Shown here one piece after another: positions 8,414 to 17,195 of a stretch of DNA of 64,000 nt. The notes below the pieces were generated by a model. The model was not told the origin of the DNA. It ran no database searches and worked only from the letters and a program-made list of their open reading frames with translations. Source of the stretch: Hydrogenophaga sp. (GTDB taxonomy: Bacteria > Pseudomonadota > Gammaproteobacteria > Burkholderiales > Burkholderiaceae_C). The stretch spans positions 1 through 64,000 of the forward strand of contig JAGKSX010000065.1 in NCBI GenBank assembly GCA_018993155.1, read 5' to 3'. Both the position numbers and the translations under genes were made by a program. How positions within the stretch are numbered: position 1 is the first letter of the stretch; each line of letters starts with the position of its first letter.

Positions 8414-9055
8414 ATGAAGCTCTACAACTACTTCCGCTCCTCGGCCTCGTTTCGCGTGCGCATCGCGCTCGCGCTCAAGGGCATTGCCTACGACTACGTG
8501 CCCGTGCACATCGCGCGCGGCGACCACAAGCTGCCGGCCTTCACCGACAAGGCGGTCGAAGGTCTAGTGCCTCTGCTGGAGCTGGACGACGGCACGCGCC
8601 TGACCCAGTCGATGGCGATCATCGAGTACCTGGACGAGGTGCAGCCCGCGCCCGCGCTGCTGCCGGCCGACGCGCTGGGCCGTGCGCGCGTGCGCGCGCT
8701 CTCGCAGATCGTGGCCTGCGAGATCCACCCCATCAACAACCTGCGCGTGCTCAAGTACCTGACCAAGGAACTGAAGGTGGAAGAGGAGCCCAAGAACGTC
8801 TGGTACCGCCACTGGGTGCGCAGCGGCCTGGAGTCCTTCGAGCGCCAGCTCGCGCTGCAGCCCGAGTCCACCTACTGCGCGGGTGACACGCCCACCATGG
8901 CCGATTGCTGCCTGGTGCCGCAGATCTTCAACGGCCAGCGCTTCAACACCGACTTCAGCGGCCTGCCGCGCACCATGGCGGCGTTCGAGGCCTGCATGGC
9001 CTTGCCTGCGTTCCAGCAGGCCCAGCCGTCGGCCTGCCCGGACGCCGAGGGCTGA
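8414..9055 (+). CDS. maiA: Maleylacetoacetate isomerase (zeta-class glutathione transferase)
   Basis: A 213-residue zeta-class GST. The N-terminal thioredoxin-like domain carries the signature RSSASFRVRIALALKG with the catalytic Ser-Ser, then EGLVPLLELDDG and QSMAIIEYLDE for glutathione binding. A helical C-terminal domain includes GDTPTMADCCLVPQ. It isomerises maleylacetoacetate, or maleylpyruvate in the gentisate route, to the fumaryl form using glutathione. Its product type fits an FAH-family hydrolase, and one is encoded about 5 kb away in the opposite direction. Its stop overlaps the pgeF start (TGATG). Confidence 0.88.
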   Translation: MKLYNYFRSSASFRVRIALALKGIAYDYVPVHIARGDHKLPAFTDKAVEGLVPLLELDDGTRLTQSMAIIEYLDEVQPAPALLPADALGRARVRALSQIVACEIHPINNLRVLKYLTKELKVEEEPKNVWYRHWVRSGLESFERQLALQPESTYCAGDTPTMADCCLVPQIFNGQRFNTDFSGLPRTMAAFEACMALPAFQQAQPSACPDAEG

Positions 9056-9828
9056 TGCCCCAGTCCCCGGACTGCCTGGTTCCCGACTGGCCCGCACCAC
9101 CGGGCGTGCGGGCGCTGTTCACCACGCGCGATGGTGGTGTGTCGGCCCCGCCGTTCAACAGCTTCAACCTGGGCGACCACGTGCGCGACGACCCGCTTGC
9201 CGTGGCCGCCAACCGCGCCCGCCTGGCCTCGCTGACCGCGCCCGCACGTCCCGTGTTTCTTCAGCAGGTCCATGGCACCGGGGTGGTGCGGCTGGACCGC
9301 GCGACGCCGGACGGCGCCGAGGCCGATGGCTGTGTGGTGCAAGGGCCCGGCCTGGCCGCCACCATCATGGTGGCCGATTGCCTGCCGGTGCTGTTCGCCC
9401 ATGCCTCGGGCCAGGTGGTGGCCGCTGCGCACGCGGGCTGGCGCGGGCTGGCGAACGGTGTGCTCGAGGCCACGCTGCGCGCCTTGCGCGAAGCGGCGGG
9501 CGAGGGTGAGGTGGTGGCCTGGCTCGGCCCCTGCATCGGACCGTCGGCGTTCGAAGTCGGCGCGGAAGTGAAGGACGCCTTCGTCCTGGCCGATGTCGAA
9601 GCCGCTCCCTGTTTTCGGTCTCATGGGCGAGACGGCAAATCTTTGGCGGACCTGCCCGCGCTCGCGCGGCGCCGGCTTCAGGCCGCGGGTGTGGCACAGG
9701 TGCACGGCAACGACGGCAGCGCCGCGTGGTGCACCGTCACGCAGGCCTCAAGGTTCTTTTCTCACCGGCGCGATGCCGTCCCTCTCGGCAGCACCGGGCG
9801 CATGGCCGCCTGCATCTGGATCGGCTGA
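9055..9828 (+). CDS. pgeF: PgeF/YfiH family purine nucleoside phosphorylase, laccase-domain protein
   Basis: A 257-residue YfiH-family protein. Metal and active-site segments are QQVHGTGVV, VADCLPVLFA, AAHAGWRGLANGVLEATL and WLGPCIGPSAFEVG, which supply the conserved His/Cys set. Members were first called multicopper polyphenol oxidases. They are now described as adenosine/purine nucleoside phosphorylase-deaminases and as a peptidoglycan-editing factor. The start ATG at 9055 overlaps the maiA stop by one base. The last 81 nt overlap, on the other strand, the end of a small membrane-protein gene. Confidence 0.88.
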   Translation: MPQSPDCLVPDWPAPPGVRALFTTRDGGVSAPPFNSFNLGDHVRDDPLAVAANRARLASLTAPARPVFLQQVHGTGVVRLDRATPDGAEADGCVVQGPGLAATIMVADCLPVLFAHASGQVVAAAHAGWRGLANGVLEATLRALREAAGEGEVVAWLGPCIGPSAFEVGAEVKDAFVLADVEAAPCFRSHGRDGKSLADLPALARRRLQAAGVAQVHGNDGSAAWCTVTQASRFFSHRRDAVPLGSTGRMAACIWIG

Positions 9829-10038
9829 AGCTGTGGGCGAGGTCGTCGCGGCCCGCTGTGCTTCGAGCTCGGCGGCCTCGCGCGCCTTGATCGCTTTGCG
9901 CCTTTGTGGCGTGAGCATCAGGTAAACCACCAGTGCGACCGGCAGCAAACCGTAAAGAAAAAAGGTCACAATGGCTCCCAGCACAGAGCCTGTGGTGTTG
10001 GTCGCTTCGGCCACCGACATCATGAGCACCACGTACAT
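9748..10038 (-). CDS. Small hypothetical membrane protein
   Basis: A 96-residue protein that I do not recognise as a named family. Two hydrophobic segments occupy about residues 1-12 and 22-42 (GAIVTFFLYGLLPVALVVYL). A basic, Glu/Ala-rich stretch follows (RRKAIKAREAAELEAQRA), then a disordered Pro/Ala/Asp-rich tail, a two-helix membrane anchor with a cytoplasmic tail. The start is taken as ATG 10038, where the conserved-looking part begins. The same frame stays open upstream to 10314, but that part is not protein-like. Its 3' end overlaps the end of pgeF by 81 bp. Confidence 0.6.
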   Translation of the reverse strand: MYVVLMMSVAEATNTTGSVLGAIVTFFLYGLLPVALVVYLMLTPQRRKAIKAREAAELEAQRAATTSPTASADPDAGGHAPGAAERDGIAPVRKEP

Positions 10039-10193
10039 CCAACCGATCACCACCAGATACACAACATTCCTTGCAGCCCGGACCACCCGTGTCAGCCTGC
10101 TGGATGCTGATACGAAAAACCTGGGGAAGATCCGGAATCTCTCCCCCGAGGGCTGCCCATGATAAGTCGCAGGCAACACCCTAGGAGACCAGC

Positions 10194-12038
10194 ATGACAT
10201 CGGGCAAGAACCCTTCTTCAGACTGGCTGGAAACCGCGCAACAGTTCCAGCAGAACCTCGTTCAACAGTGGACGCAGATGGCCCAGGCCTTTCCCGGGGC
10301 CTCAGCCCCACCATCCGCCGCCAGCGACCCTTTTGCCGCGTTCAAGGCGTTCATGCCGAAAGCGGGCGCGGCCAACCCCTTCGGCATGGCCATGCCCACG
10401 GGCGCCGCCGCCTTCCCCGGCATGCCGGCCGTGGGCGACATCTTCAGCCAGGCCAGCCAGGGCCAGGCGGTCAGCTTCGACCCGGCCCAGCTGCTGGAGA
10501 TCCAGAACACCTACCTCCAGGAACTGGCCGGGTTGTGGAACCAGGGGCCGAACGTGAAGCCTGCGGGCGATCGGCGCTTCGCGTCCGATGCCTGGGCCAG
10601 CAACCCCATGGCGGCCTTCGCGGCCGCAACCTACCTGCTCAACGCCCGCACCCTCATGGCCATGGCCGAGGCGGTGCAGGGCGACGCCAAGGCGCGAACG
10701 CGCGTTCGTTTTGCCGTGCAGCAGTGGATCGACGCCAGCGCGCCCAGCAATTTCCTGGCATTCAACGCCGAAGCCCAGAAGAAGGCGATCGAGACGCAGG
10801 GTGAGAGCATCGCCAAGGGCGTGGCCAACCTGCTGCACGACATGAAGCAGGGCCACGTGTCCATGACGGACGAGAGCGTGTTCGAGGTCGGCAAGAATGT
10901 CGCCACCACCGAAGGCGCCGTGGTGTTCGAGAACGAGCTGTTCCAGCTCATCGAGTACAAGCCCCTGACCGCCAAGGTGTATGAGCGGCCTTTCCTGCTG
11001 GTGCCGCCTTGCATCAACAAGTTCTACATCCTCGACCTGCAGCCCGAGAACTCGCTGATCCGCTACTGTGTGGAGCAGGGCCATCGCACCTTCGTGGTGA
11101 GCTGGCGCAACCCCGACGAATCGCTGTCGAAGAAGACCTGGGACGAGTACATCGAGGACGCGGTCATCAAGGCCATTGCGGTCACGCAGGACATCACCGG
11201 CGCCGAGACCATCAACGCCTTGGGCTTCTGCGTGGGCGGCACCATGCTGGGCACGGCGCTGGCCGTGCTGGCCGCGCGGGGCGAGACGCCGGTGAACAGC
11301 GCGACCTTCCTCACCACGCTGCTCGACTTCACCGACACAGGCATCCTCGACGTGTTCATCGACGAGAACTTCGTGAAGTTCCGTGAGATGCAGTTCGCCG
11401 ATGGCGGCCTCATGCCCGGGCGCGACCTCGCCACCACCTTCAGCTTCCTGCGCCCGAACGACCTGGTGTGGAATTACGTGGTGGGCAACTACCTCAAGGG
11501 CGAGACGCCGCCGCCGTTCGATCTGCTGTACTGGAACTCCGACAGCACCAACCTGCCCGGACCGTACTACGCCTGGTACCTGCGTCAGATGTACCTGGAG
11601 AACAACCTGGTCAAGCCGGGCAAGGTCACGGTGTGCGGCGAGAAGATCGACTTCCGCCAGGTCAAGCTGCCGGTCTACATCTACGGCTCGCGCGAAGACC
11701 ACATCGTGCCCATCGGCGGGTCCTACGGCAGCACGCAGATCTTCCCGGGCAAGAAGCGCTTCGTGATGGGCGCCTCGGGCCACATCGCGGGCGTGATCAA
11801 CCCCGCATCGAAGAACAAGCGCAGCCACTGGATCGGCCCGGCGGGCAAGTTCCCGGCCGACGTGAAGGACTGGATCGCCAGCGCCACCGAACACCCCGGC
11901 AGCTGGTGGACCGACTGGTCCGCCTGGCTCAAGCCGCTGGCTGGCAAGCAAATTGCTGCGCCCAAGGCGTATGGCAAGGCCAAGCGCTACACCGCCATCG
12001 AGCCCGCACCCGGCCGTTACGTCAAAGCCAAAGCCTGA
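10194..12038 (+). CDS. phaC: Class I polyhydroxyalkanoate synthase
   Basis: A 614-residue PHA synthase. The lipase-like box GFCVGG holds the nucleophile Cys346. The other catalytic residues lie in YGSREDHIVP (Asp) and GASGHIAGV (His). The N-terminal 150 residues are the variable PhaC N-domain. It polymerises (R)-3-hydroxybutyryl-CoA into granules in the cytoplasm. The ribosome site AGGAGA lies 5 nt before ATG 10194. It leads the phaC-phaA-phaB operon. The N-terminus is Ala/Pro/Met-rich and a little longer than the classic 589-residue Cupriavidus enzyme. Confidence 0.96.
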   Translation: MTSGKNPSSDWLETAQQFQQNLVQQWTQMAQAFPGASAPPSAASDPFAAFKAFMPKAGAANPFGMAMPTGAAAFPGMPAVGDIFSQASQGQAVSFDPAQLLEIQNTYLQELAGLWNQGPNVKPAGDRRFASDAWASNPMAAFAAATYLLNARTLMAMAEAVQGDAKARTRVRFAVQQWIDASAPSNFLAFNAEAQKKAIETQGESIAKGVANLLHDMKQGHVSMTDESVFEVGKNVATTEGAVVFENELFQLIEYKPLTAKVYERPFLLVPPCINKFYILDLQPENSLIRYCVEQGHRTFVVSWRNPDESLSKKTWDEYIEDAVIKAIAVTQDITGAETINALGFCVGGTMLGTALAVLAARGETPVNSATFLTTLLDFTDTGILDVFIDENFVKFREMQFADGGLMPGRDLATTFSFLRPNDLVWNYVVGNYLKGETPPPFDLLYWNSDSTNLPGPYYAWYLRQMYLENNLVKPGKVTVCGEKIDFRQVKLPVYIYGSREDHIVPIGGSYGSTQIFPGKKRFVMGASGHIAGVINPASKNKRSHWIGPAGKFPADVKDWIASATEHPGSWWTDWSAWLKPLAGKQIAAPKAYGKAKRYTAIEPAPGRYVKAKA

Positions 12039-12071
12039 ACTTTTTTTTCATCCGCACCCAGGAGACATTGC

Positions 12072-13250
12072 ATGGAAGACATCGTCATCGTTTCAGCCGC
12101 CCGCACCGCCGTGGGCAAGTTCGGCGGCACGCTCGCCAAGACGCCGGCCACCGAGCTGGGCAGCATCGTCATCAAGGCGCTGCTGGAGCGCACCGGCCTG
12201 CCGGCCGACGCCATCGGTGAAGTGATCATGGGCCAGGTGCTGGCCGCTGGCGTGGGCCAGAACCCGGCCCGCCAGGCCATGATGAAGGCCGGTGTGGCCA
12301 AGGAAACGCCGGCGCTCACCATCAACGCCGTGTGCGGCTCCGGCCTCAAGGCCGTGATGCTGGCCGCGCAGGCCGTGGCCTGGGGCGACAGCGAGATCGT
12401 GATCGCTGGTGGCCAGGAGAACATGAGCGCCTCGCCGCATGTGCTCAACGGCAGCCGCGACGGCCAGCGCATGGGCGACTGGAAGATGACCGACACCATG
12501 ATCGTCGACGGCCTGTGGGACGTGTACAACCAGTACCACATGGGCATCACCGCCGAAAACGTGGCCAAGGAGCACGGCATCAGCCGCGACGCGCAGGACG
12601 CGCTTGCGCTGGGCAGCCAGCAGAAGGCCAGCGCCGCGCAGGACGCCGGCAAGTTCAAGGACGAGATCGTGGGCGTGAGCATTGCGCAACGCAAGGGCGA
12701 CCCCATCGTTTTCGACACCGACGAGTTCATCAACAAGAAGACCAGCGCCGAAGCCCTGGCCGGCCTGCGCCCCGCGTTCGACAAGGGCGGCTCGGTGACG
12801 GCGGGCAACGCCTCGGGCATCAACGACGGCGCCGCCGCGGTGGTGGTGATGACCGCCAAGAAGGCCGCAGCGCTGGGCCTCAAGCCGCTGGCGCGCATCG
12901 CCGCCTTCGGCACCAGCGGCCTGGACCCGGCCACCATGGGCATGGGCCCGGTGCCGGCGTCGAAGAAGGCCCTGGCGCGCGCTGGCTGGAAGGCCAGCGA
13001 CGTGGATCTGTTCGAGCTCAACGAAGCCTTCGCGGCCCAGGCTTGCGCCGTCAACAAGGCGTTGGACATCGATCCGGCGCGCGTGAACGTCAACGGCGGT
13101 GCGATCGCCATCGGCCACCCCATTGGTGCGTCCGGCTGCCGCATCCTCGTGACGCTGCTGCACGAAATGCAGCGCCGCGATGCCAAAAAGGGTCTTGCTG
13201 CTTTGTGCATCGGTGGCGGCATGGGGGTTTCCCTCGCGGTCGAACGCTGA
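12072..13250 (+). CDS. phaA: Acetyl-CoA acetyltransferase (beta-ketothiolase)
   Basis: A 392-residue thiolase. The acylated nucleophile is Cys88 in NAVCGSGLKAV, and the second active site is GHPIGASGCRIL (His and Cys). The NEAFAAQ motif is present. It condenses two acetyl-CoA into acetoacetyl-CoA, the first step of polyhydroxybutyrate synthesis. It lies 33 nt after phaC with a good AGGAGA ribosome site (12060-12065). A run of eight T residues at 12041-12048 just after the phaC stop has no strong stem before it, so I do not call a terminator there. Confidence 0.95.
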   Translation: MEDIVIVSAARTAVGKFGGTLAKTPATELGSIVIKALLERTGLPADAIGEVIMGQVLAAGVGQNPARQAMMKAGVAKETPALTINAVCGSGLKAVMLAAQAVAWGDSEIVIAGGQENMSASPHVLNGSRDGQRMGDWKMTDTMIVDGLWDVYNQYHMGITAENVAKEHGISRDAQDALALGSQQKASAAQDAGKFKDEIVGVSIAQRKGDPIVFDTDEFINKKTSAEALAGLRPAFDKGGSVTAGNASGINDGAAAVVVMTAKKAAALGLKPLARIAAFGTSGLDPATMGMGPVPASKKALARAGWKASDVDLFELNEAFAAQACAVNKALDIDPARVNVNGGAIAIGHPIGASGCRILVTLLHEMQRRDAKKGLAALCIGGGMGVSLAVER

Positions 13251-13330
13251 ATTCACGGTTAAATCAACAACGGATGACCGGAGGGAGGGCCTTCCGGTCA
13301 CCATCGCCAAAGGCACAAGGAGCACAAGAG

Positions 13331-14068
13331 ATGAGCAAGAAAGTCGCGTACGTCACGGGCGGCATGGGTGGCATCGGAACGGCCATCTGCCAGCGCCTGC
13401 ACAAGGAAGGTTTCACGGTCATTGCGGGCTGCGGCCCCACGCGCGACTTCAAGAAGTGGCTCGACGAGCAGAAGGCTCAGGGCTACACCTTCCACGCCTC
13501 GGTCGGCAATGTCGGCGACTGGGATTCCACCGTGGAAGCCTTCACCAAGACCAAGGCGGAACACGGCACGATCGACGTGCTGGTGAACAACGCCGGCATC
13601 ACGCGCGATCGCATGTTCCTGAAAATGTCGCGCGACGACTGGGACGCGGTGATCGAGACCAACCTGAACTCCATGTTCAACGTGACCAAGCAGGTCGTGG
13701 CCGACATGGTGGAAAAGGGCTGGGGCCGCATCATCAACATCTCGTCGGTCAACGGTGAGAAGGGCCAGGCTGGGCAGACCAACTACTCGGCCGCCAAGGC
13801 CGGCATGCACGGCTTCTCGATGGCGCTGGCGCAGGAACTGGCGACCAAGGGTGTCACGGTCAACACCGTGAGCCCGGGCTACATCGGCACGGACATGGTC
13901 AAGGCCATCCGCCCCGACGTGCTGGACAAGATCGTGGCCACGGTGCCGGTCAAGCGCCTGGGCGAGCCGAGCGAGATCGCGTCCATCATCGCCTGGCTGG
14001 CCAGCGAGGAGGGCGGCTACGCCACCGGTGCGGACTTCTCCGTCAACGGCGGCCTCCACATGGGCTGA
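13331..14068 (+). CDS. phaB: Acetoacetyl-CoA reductase, NADPH dependent
   Basis: A 245-residue short-chain dehydrogenase. Motifs: TGGMGGIG nucleotide loop at the N-terminus, LVNNAGITRD, and the catalytic Tyr152/Lys156 in NYSAAKAG. It reduces acetoacetyl-CoA to (R)-3-hydroxybutyryl-CoA for PhaC. ATG 13331 follows an AAGGAG ribosome site (13317-13322). It is the last gene of phaCAB. A UUCG-loop terminator and a dispersed repeat follow. The phaR regulator gene often found next in Cupriavidus is not here. Confidence 0.96.
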   Translation: MSKKVAYVTGGMGGIGTAICQRLHKEGFTVIAGCGPTRDFKKWLDEQKAQGYTFHASVGNVGDWDSTVEAFTKTKAEHGTIDVLVNNAGITRDRMFLKMSRDDWDAVIETNLNSMFNVTKQVVADMVEKGWGRIINISSVNGEKGQAGQTNYSAAKAGMHGFSMALAQELATKGVTVNTVSPGYIGTDMVKAIRPDVLDKIVATVPVKRLGEPSEIASIIAWLASEEGGYATGADFSVNGGLHMG

Positions 14069-14069
14069 A

Positions 14070-14160
14070 TGCGTTCCCCCCGCGCCAGGCTCGCGCAGCG
14101 AGCCTGTCACCCCCCGGGGGGGCGGCACTGCCGGCCGGCGAAGCCGGACCGGCGTTGCCT
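14070..14160. repeat. Dispersed three-hairpin intergenic element, copy B
   Basis: It starts directly after the phaB stop. Parts in order: a long hairpin CAGGCTCGC-GCA-GCGAGCCTG, a C-run/G-run hairpin (CCCCCC then GGGGGGG), and CCGG-CGAA-CCGG. The loop and stem sequences of the first hairpin differ from those of the other copies while pairing is kept. Confidence 0.6.
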
Positions 14161-14190
14161 TGGCCAGGGAGGCTGCGCCGCTCGACGTGC

Positions 14191-14212
14191 AACCCGCTTC
14201 GGCGGGTTTTTT
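14191..14212 (+). terminator. Rho-independent terminator of phaCAB
   Basis: AACCCGC (14191-14197), loop TTCG, GCGGGTT (14202-14208), then a T run to 14212. This is a 7-bp stem closed by a stable UUCG tetraloop. It lies about 120 nt after the phaB stop and ends the PHB operon before the antiporter gene. Confidence 0.88.
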
Positions 14213-14294
14213 GTTGCGGGCATGGTTCGTGCGAAAGCGTGGTGTAAATTCGACCGCACCCCCCACCCCATTTCCGCCAAGGAGTTTCCGGCCG

Positions 14295-16013
14295 ATGCCG
14301 CACAGCGTTTCACTGATCAACACCATTGCTGCGGGCCTGGGTCTGGCACTGATCCTCGGCTTCCTGGCGGCCAAGGTGCGCCTGCCCGCGCTGGTGGGCT
14401 ACCTGCTGGCGGGGGTGATCATCGGACCGTTCACGCCGGGCTTCGTGGCCGACGCCGGCATCGCTGCCCAGCTCGCCGAGATCGGTGTGATGCTGCTGAT
14501 GTTCGGCGTGGGCTTGCATTTTTCCCTGGAAGACCTGCTCTCGGTGCGCAAGATCGCCTTGCCCGGCGCGGTGGTGCAGATGGCGGTCGCCACGCTGATG
14601 GGCATTGGCATGGCCATGTGGTGGTGGGACTGGAGCTTCGGCTCGGCGCTGGTCTTCGGCGTGTCGCTTTCGGTGGCCAGCACGGTGGTGCTGCTGCGGG
14701 CGCTGGAGAGCCTGGGCATTCTCGATTCCTTCACCGGCCGCATCGCGGTGGGCTGGCTGGTGGTGGAAGACCTGGCCATGGTCCTGGTGCTGGTGCTGCT
14801 GCCGCCGCTGGCGGGCTTCCTGGGCGGCAAGGGCTCGGACGGCGATCTCGATTCCATCTGGCGCACGCTGGGCTTCACCTTGCTGCAGGTGGGCGGCTTT
14901 GTGGCGCTGATGCTGGTGGTGGGGCGCCGGGTGTTCCCCTGGCTGCTCTGGCAGGTCACACGCACCGGCTCGCGCGAGTTGTTCACGCTGTGCGTGGTGG
15001 CGGCGGCGGTGAGCATCGCGTTCGCCTCGGCGGCGCTGTTCGGCGTGTCGTTCGCGCTGGGTGCCTTCTTCGCCGGCATGGTGCTGCGCGAATCGGAGTT
15101 CAGCCACCGCGCGGCCGAAGAGTCGCTGCCGCTGCGCGACGCCTTCGCGGTGCTGTTCTTTGTCTCGGTGGGCATGCTGTTCAACCCTGCGGTGCTGATC
15201 GAGCGCCCGTTGCAGGTGCTCGGCGTCGTGCTGATCATCATCGTGGGCAAGTCGGTGGCCGCCGCCGCCCTCGTGGTGGCCATGCGCTACCCGCTCAACA
15301 CCGCGCTCACCGTCTCCGCCAGCCTGGCGCAGATCGGCGAGTTCTCCTTCATCCTGGTCGGCCTGGGGGCATCGCTGGGCCTGCTGCCGCCCGAGGGGCA
15401 GAGCCTGGTGCTGGCTGGTGCGCTCATCTCCATCGCCACCAACCCGCTGTGGTTCAAGGCCATCAACCCGCTGCAGGAATGGCTGCGCAAGAACTCCGAG
15501 TTCGCGCGCAAGCTGGAGCAGCGCGACGACCCGCTGGCCGAACTGCCCATGACCACGCACGAGAAATTTCTCTCGCGCCAGGTGGTGCTGGTGGGTTACG
15601 GCCGGGTGGGGCGGCGCATCGCCGCCGCGCTGGATGAACAGCATTTGCCCTATGTGGTGGCCGAAGAGAACCGCGACATCGTCGAGCGACTGCGCGAGCG
15701 CGGCATCGCTGCCGTGTTCGGCGACGCGGCGGACCCGGCGGTGCTGATCCAGGCCCACATCGCGCGCGCCGGCATGCTGGTGATCGCCACGCCCGACACG
15801 CTCAACGTGCGGCAGATGATCGCCACCGCCCGCGCCCTCAACCCCGAGATCCAGACCGTGGTGCGCACACACAGCGAGGAAGAGGCCGGCCTGCTCGAGA
15901 AGGAAGTCGCCGGCAAGGTCTTCCTGGGTGAGGAAGAACTGGCGCAGTCGATGACGCGCTACGTGATCGAGCACTCCCGGCTCGCGAACCCGGGCGCGCG
16001 CGCCGCCGCCTGA
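14295..16013 (+). CDS. CPA2 family cation:proton antiporter with RCK domain (Kef/YbaL type)
   Basis: A 572-residue protein. Residues about 10-380 form a Na+/H+-exchanger domain with roughly twelve hydrophobic segments, including ALVGYLLAGVIIGPFTPG and LMLFGVGLHFSLEDL. Residues about 415-535 are a TrkA-N/RCK nucleotide-binding domain (VVLVGYGRVGRR). It should exchange K+ or another cation for protons at the inner membrane under NAD(H)-linked control. The layout matches YbaL/KefB-like proteins; the ion is not certain. ATG 14295 has AAGGAG about 10 nt upstream. It stands alone between a terminator and an unknown gene. Confidence 0.9.
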   Translation: MPHSVSLINTIAAGLGLALILGFLAAKVRLPALVGYLLAGVIIGPFTPGFVADAGIAAQLAEIGVMLLMFGVGLHFSLEDLLSVRKIALPGAVVQMAVATLMGIGMAMWWWDWSFGSALVFGVSLSVASTVVLLRALESLGILDSFTGRIAVGWLVVEDLAMVLVLVLLPPLAGFLGGKGSDGDLDSIWRTLGFTLLQVGGFVALMLVVGRRVFPWLLWQVTRTGSRELFTLCVVAAAVSIAFASAALFGVSFALGAFFAGMVLRESEFSHRAAEESLPLRDAFAVLFFVSVGMLFNPAVLIERPLQVLGVVLIIIVGKSVAAAALVVAMRYPLNTALTVSASLAQIGEFSFILVGLGASLGLLPPEGQSLVLAGALISIATNPLWFKAINPLQEWLRKNSEFARKLEQRDDPLAELPMTTHEKFLSRQVVLVGYGRVGRRIAAALDEQHLPYVVAEENRDIVERLRERGIAAVFGDAADPAVLIQAHIARAGMLVIATPDTLNVRQMIATARALNPEIQTVVRTHSEEEAGLLEKEVAGKVFLGEEELAQSMTRYVIEHSRLANPGARAAA

Positions 16014-16121
16014 CCTCGGGTCGGCGCCAGGGCCGGTCCTACACGCCTTCGCGCACCCGTCCGACAGGCGCCCATGAAGGCGCCACCCATGATGGCCTGA
16101 CATTCCAACAGGAGGCCCATC

Positions 16122-17060
16122 ATGGCATTGACCCATTCGCCCACATTCGACGACATCGCCGTGGCACCGGCATCCGAGCACGCGGTGTCCTGGCCTGCGG
16201 TGTTCGCTGGCGCAGCCGGCGCGGCCGCGCTCTCACTGATCCTGCTCATCCTGGGCACGGGCCTGGGAATGGCATCGGTCTCGCCCTGGGTGCAGCAGGG
16301 CATCGGTGCCGCTGCCTTTGGCGTCTCGACCATCCTCTGGATTTCCTTCACCCAACTGGTGGCCTCTGGCATGGGCGGGTATCTGGCAGGTCGGCTGCGC
16401 ACGCGCTGGGCCGGCGCGCAGGCCGACGAGGTCTACTTCCGCGACACCGCGCACGGCTTCCTGGCCTGGGCGGTCGCGACCCTGGCCACGGCCACGCTGC
16501 TCACCTCGGTGATCGGCGCGATCGTGGGCACCGGTGTGAACGCCGGTGCCACGGTGGCGGCCGGTGGCGCGGGTGCGGCTGGTGCAGCTGTGTCCCAGGT
16601 GGCGGGCCAGGCGGCCGGTGAAAAGGACGGAGAGGCCGACCTGGACTACTTTGTCGGCACGCTGTTCCGGACCGACGCGGCCGCCGCGTCGACGGCCGGG
16701 GCCCCGGGCGTGCTGATGGTGAACCCGTCGCCCGCCGCGATGGCCGCGGAGGCCTCGGGCATTTTTCTGACGGCCCTGAAGAACGGCGCCTTGCCGCCTG
16801 AGGACGCCAGCTACCTTGGCCAGCAGGTGGCCTTGCGCACGGGTGTCAGCGCGCAGGAAGCGCAGAAGCGCGTGACCGACACCTTTGGGCGCATGCAGGT
16901 CAAGGCCCGTGAAGCCGAAACCGCCGCGCGCGAGGCGGCCGACAAGGCGCGCAAGGCCACCGCCTATGGTTCGTTGTGGCTGTTCGTCTCGCTGCTGATC
17001 GGCGCCTTTTTCGCCAGTCTCGCCGCAACCTTCGGCGGCCGTCAGCGTGATCGCGCCTGA
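16122..17060 (+). CDS. Hypothetical multi-pass membrane protein
   Basis: A 312-residue protein of unknown function. Hydrophobic segments lie near residues 24-47, 58-85, 108-130 and 285-307, so an N-terminal three-helix block and one C-terminal helix are likely. Between them sits a long Ala/Glu/Lys-rich stretch (about residues 225-280, QAEAQKRV...AREAETAAREAADKARK-like) that looks helical or coiled-coil. The ribosome site AGGAGG (16110-16115) is strong. It is followed 36 nt later by a tiny membrane-protein gene with an equally strong ribosome site, so the two are probably one operon. Confidence 0.75.
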   Translation: MALTHSPTFDDIAVAPASEHAVSWPAVFAGAAGAAALSLILLILGTGLGMASVSPWVQQGIGAAAFGVSTILWISFTQLVASGMGGYLAGRLRTRWAGAQADEVYFRDTAHGFLAWAVATLATATLLTSVIGAIVGTGVNAGATVAAGGAGAAGAAVSQVAGQAAGEKDGEADLDYFVGTLFRTDAAAASTAGAPGVLMVNPSPAAMAAEASGIFLTALKNGALPPEDASYLGQQVALRTGVSAQEAQKRVTDTFGRMQVKAREAETAAREAADKARKATAYGSLWLFVSLLIGAFFASLAATFGGRQRDRA

Positions 17061-17096
17061 GTCGCACCACCCCCTCAACCTTACAAGGAGCCTTCC

Positions 17097-17168
17097 ATGC
17101 AATCGCTGCTGCTGTTTTTCCTCGGTGTCCCGATTCCCATCATCATCTTGCTGGCCCTGCTGTTTTGA
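17097..17168 (+). CDS. 23-residue single-helix membrane protein
   Basis: An ATG at 17097 opens a 23-codon frame ending TGA at 17166-17168. AAGGAG (17085-17090) stands 6 nt before the start. Nearly every residue is hydrophobic (LLLFFLGVPIPIIILLALLF is its last 20), so it is one transmembrane helix with a Pro-Ile-Pro kink. It lies 36 nt after the 312-residue membrane protein and probably works with it or is a small membrane regulator. Function unknown. The strong ribosome site and the uninterrupted hydrophobic frame are the evidence that it is real. Confidence 0.6.
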   Translation: MQSLLLFFLGVPIPIIILLALLF

Positions 17169-17195
17169 CCACTGGACGGCGGCGCGAAGCGAATG

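Noticed and set aside
12041-12048. T-run between phaC and phaA as a terminator
   Set aside because: No stable stem precedes it, and phaC, phaA and phaB are expected to be one transcript.
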